A stretch of 64,000 bases of DNA, from contig NC_134034.1 of the NCBI RefSeq assembly GCF_964204645.1, positions 11,866,462-11,930,461 of the forward strand. The letters are read 5' to 3'. Source of the DNA: Tubulanus polymorphus. Lineage: Eukaryota; Nemertea; Palaeonemertea; Tubulaniformes; Tubulanidae. A program made the position numbers and the translations under genes. This document shows, in pieces, positions 61,040-64,000 of the stretch (its first letter is position 1; every line of letters starts with the position of its first letter). The notes under the pieces were generated by a model. That model was not told where the DNA came from. It made no database searches and saw nothing but the letters and a program-made list of their open reading frames with translations.

Positions 61040-63330
61040 AAAATATCACGGCTTCATGCTCGGTTCTCTCTGACATTCGCCGGGTTGACTTTGAATTCGA
61101 TTCGACGATGAAAACGGTCCGAAATTCAGCACTAATTAACGACACTTCGATTGACATGAGCATGTATCGATCGCGGCTCGCATTAAACATGCGGGTAACA
61201 TTTGCATGTCGTTAACTCCACAGAGCATGTCACATGACCTTATGACATGCGATCGGATCCAATCGGAATCGATCGACGAGCGCCGACGGAAATATCCGAA
61301 TACGCTGTCGGTAATCTTCGCGGCGTTACGCGGTCGTTCCGGAACTTACCGAAGATAGCGCCGGGAATCTCAGTGCCCGAATATTTTCTGTGATGATTAA
61401 TGTTCCTCAAAATAAATCTCTTCAATTCAAGAATTTTTCATCTCGGACTGAATCATTGTGGGATTTCTCACGTCATCCATCTTACACGTAGACTGGTTGC
61501 AGGTCTCTGATAACTACTAACCGAGGCGACCAGTCTATCTTCTCGACTCATTTTCTGTGATATCATCGTCATTCATGACTTTATTTATCGATCGAAATCT
61601 AAAGATACTTTTTCATGCTAGGATCTGTCGAATGAAGCGAACAAACCGCGACCTAATTAATGAACCCCGCAATAAAATTCATTTAAATTCGTCCCGTTGC
61701 CAGCTGCGGTAGGCGACTATGGAATCTGAATTGAAGCGTCTGACAACAGTCAAATTTCCAGTTTTTCTCTTATCTCTCGCTCTCGAATAACGATATTTTA
61801 ATACGTAAACGCGATAAACAGAAGAGATAAAAGTAAGTTTAACACTTATTCGAGTGATGGATCGATAAATGATTCATAAAAAAGAGAATCGAAACAGCGT
61901 CTGACAACCAAGTCAAATTTAAATCTGCTCTCTCTGCTGAAATTTATTCACGTGGGACTGTGGGTTCTGACTTTTTTACGTAATTACGAGATCATTTCAA
62001 TCGATGACGGTAACTGAAAGGATTTTCAAGGTATGGTTATTGAGGTAAAAGTGCAGATCCGCACCTCTCCGCGTAAACAGTTCAATCAATTACATGAAAT
62101 ATCATTGTTTCAGATTCAAAATGTCATCAGCAATTCATAATAACATTGCCATTGGACTTGGTTGATTTTAAGATATCTTCATTAGAAAGATTTTAGACTG
62201 GATTCTGTCATTCAGTAGATTGCGTCAATCACGAGAGGTTCGGATCTGCACTTTTACCGGTTACTGACTGTGTGGTGGTTAGGGCGTTGTTAACGTTCAA
62301 ATTTTAGGGTGTGGTTAGAAAAATATCCTCCTACTACTACTGTCTGTCACACCTGCTCTGAAAGAAAGTAGTTAACGTTAGTTACCTAATCGTTGGTGGT
62401 AAGCTTTTCATAATCAGTGTGGTGTGTGAAAATATCCGATCGTGAAACTTAACCTCAGACAGGTTACTGACTACATCGAGTACTACAGGACTTTTGGGGG
62501 AAGCTAATGTCTGTTTCAACTTGGCTTGAGAGCACATCATGTGGCCTAACTCAGTCAGTTTTGGCGCTACATACCTGATAAAAGTCTTATTAGGACCAGA
62601 ATGCACTGGCAGTCGACCTAAAACATTGATTTTTAATCCATTTTTAAACTGTGTTGAAGGATATCCAAAAAGTCTTCATTGAAAGGGGTTCATGAGAGAA
62701 AAGTGACTCCATGATTTGAAAGTTTTAACAATATGTCTCCATGCCTACCGACTGAAATGTGATACGTAGGCATGGAAACATATTGTTAAACTTTCAAATC
62801 ATGGAGTCACTTCTCTTCATTTAACCCCTTTCAGTGAAGACTTTTTGGATATCCTTCAATACAGTTTCAAATGGATTAAAAAATGATGATTTAGGTCGAC
62901 TGCCAGTCCTTTCTGGTCCTATTAAGACCTTTATCAGGTATGTAGGCCTACTACCAAAACTGAGTGAGCTAGGCCACCCGGAATGCTCTCAAGTCAGGTT
63001 GAAATAGTCAATAGGCCTGTCTATGGTTTACTCGTTTCATGATCGCATATTTACCAAAGACATCAAATTATTTTTAAATACCACCAACGATTGTAGTAGA
63101 ATTATAGGCCCCTATATTAGAATTATAATTATAATATATTATTAGGTAACTAGGAGGGGGTTAACAAAGTTTCACTCGACAGTCTGTGTTATAATCGTCC
63201 TGTTGATTTCTGAAAAATATTATTCTTTATCTTCTGTAGAAATAAGAGATCACGATTTTCAGCGAATTTGGATACGAGACACATTTCAGTAAAATAAGGA
63301 TCGGGACTTCGTCGTGTACGGAGTGAAAAT
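61040..63330. promoter_or_regulatory. divergent upstream region between BEN gene and the plus-strand gene
   Basis: 2.3 kb separates two head-to-head start codons. It contains unique AT-rich sequence at 61040-62380, the 705-bp foldback, and a likely 5'UTR acceptor for the plus gene (TTCTTTATCTTCTGTAG ending 63239). No TATA box assigned. Confidence 0.45.
62388..63092. mobile_element. 705-bp foldback (long inverted repeat) element
   Basis: Two arms of about 330-360 bp and a loop of about 17 nt (62749-62765). Ends AATCGTTGGTGGT and ACCACCAACGATT. Arm landmarks: ACTGAGTTAGGCCAC-type, AGGTCGACTGCCAGT, GATATCCAAAAAGTCTTC and CATGATTTGAAAGTTT, with their complements. A decayed partial copy lies at 8724-8890. 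No open frame. Confidence 0.88.
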
Positions 63331-63551
63331 ATGGCGGATAATGAAGCGTTCAGCGCGGATGCTGAGCGCGACGACGGACCTCAACCGGAGCCGCCCTCTT
63401 ATGAGCAATCTGTAACCATCATCGAGAATGGAGAACCACGGCCGAAATATTCCAGCGCTGTGGACGATAAAGGTGGCGCTACCGGTGATGAGAATTCTCC
63501 GAACGGAATCAAACCGTTAACCAACGGAAATACGCCGATTACTGACGAGAA
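63331..63551 (+). CDS. N-terminal exon of an unidentified (possibly ABCB-type) gene
   Basis: ATG at 63331 opens a 73-codon exon ending at donor AA|GTAAGC. The product (MADNEAFSADAERDDGPQPE start) is acidic and disordered, with PPSY at 21-24, a PPxY motif of the kind bound by NEDD4-family WW domains. Cytosolic N-termini of P-glycoprotein-like ABCB transporters often look like this, and the second exon ends VGITEL, like the VGxxxLFRF segment preceding their first membrane helix. That identification is tentative. Head-to-head with the BEN gene. Confidence 0.6.
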
Positions 63552-63857
63552 GTAAGCGTTACGAAATAATCCCAGACCAGGGTGGCGCCACTGAACTGGA
63601 AAACCGGGAGAACTCGGGTATTAGCAAAGTCAGGGGAAACTCAGGAAATTTGAAAAATTTCAAAAGAAACCTGGAAAACTCAGGGAATTTGGATAATGCT
63701 ATTGAGTATATATCCTCAACGCGCCTTGCTGTTCCCCTAGTCCAAGATGAGACAGTCTAGCCTCGTCCAGTTGTATGAAAATCGGCACAATTTGGCGCAG
63801 GCCTTTATACCCTATGATAAGCTTTCAGTGATTGAATTATTTGAATCTCACTTTTAG

Positions 63858-63921
63858 GGATAAAGAAAAGACGGACTCTGAAGAAGAGGTCGCGATCAGA
63901 AGAGTAGGAATTACTGAACTT
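63858..63921 (+). CDS. second coding exon of the 63331 gene
   Basis: 64-nt exon after acceptor CTTTTAG and before donor CTT|GTAAGT. Phase joins exactly (AA|G). It encodes DKEKTDSEEEVAIRRVGITE plus L, ending in phase 0. The gene continues beyond the window. Confidence 0.6.
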
Positions 63922-64000
63922 GTAAGTTTGAATATCTAGTCGATCAACGTGGGTCCCGCATCGAGAGATCGATGAGTTGTAGAGATTGATATTGATCTCA

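Overview
This is animal nuclear DNA. Protein-coding exons are short, flanked by GT/AG splice sites and spread over kilobases. The space between them is filled with minisatellite arrays, foldback (MITE-like) elements and other dispersed repeats. ATG9, a prostanoid-receptor-like GPCR and a BEN-domain protein, together with the repeat style, suggest an invertebrate, probably a marine spiralian such as a mollusc. The phylum is an inference; no species-specific marker was recognised.

Layout. (1) Positions 1-10133, minus strand: the autophagy lipid scramblase ATG9. Sixteen coding exons can be joined in phase except for one conserved segment that was not found; the 3' end lies outside the window. 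Two of its introns hold copies of one 56-bp minisatellite. (2) About 10.2-22.2 kb: no convincing gene; a 40-bp satellite (24 copies), a 39-bp minisatellite, hAT-like and piggyBac-like MITEs. (3) 22211-52265, minus strand: a two-exon class A GPCR (415 aa) related to prostanoid receptors. A 28.8-kb intron at the end of TM6 carries about twenty tandem arrays and many dispersed elements. (4) About 52.5-52.9 kb: two small hAT-like MITEs with perfect 8-bp target duplications, just upstream of the GPCR. (5) 55126-61039, minus strand: an eight-exon, 612-aa BEN-domain protein with a coiled coil and low-complexity linkers, a likely nuclear transcriptional regulator. (6) 63331 to the window end, plus strand: the first two coding exons of a gene head-to-head with the BEN gene, possibly an ABCB-type transporter N-terminus. 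A 705-bp foldback element lies in the shared upstream region.

The genes do not form an obvious pathway. The most informative feature of the window is its repeat ecology. Several minisatellite families look like tandem expansions of MITE arms: the 39-bp unit matches the arm of a 114-bp foldback, and the 47-bp unit matches the interior of another. A recurring motif, CTGANGA + hairpin + GAAAC, resembles a hammerhead-ribozyme core and sits inside several foldback elements.
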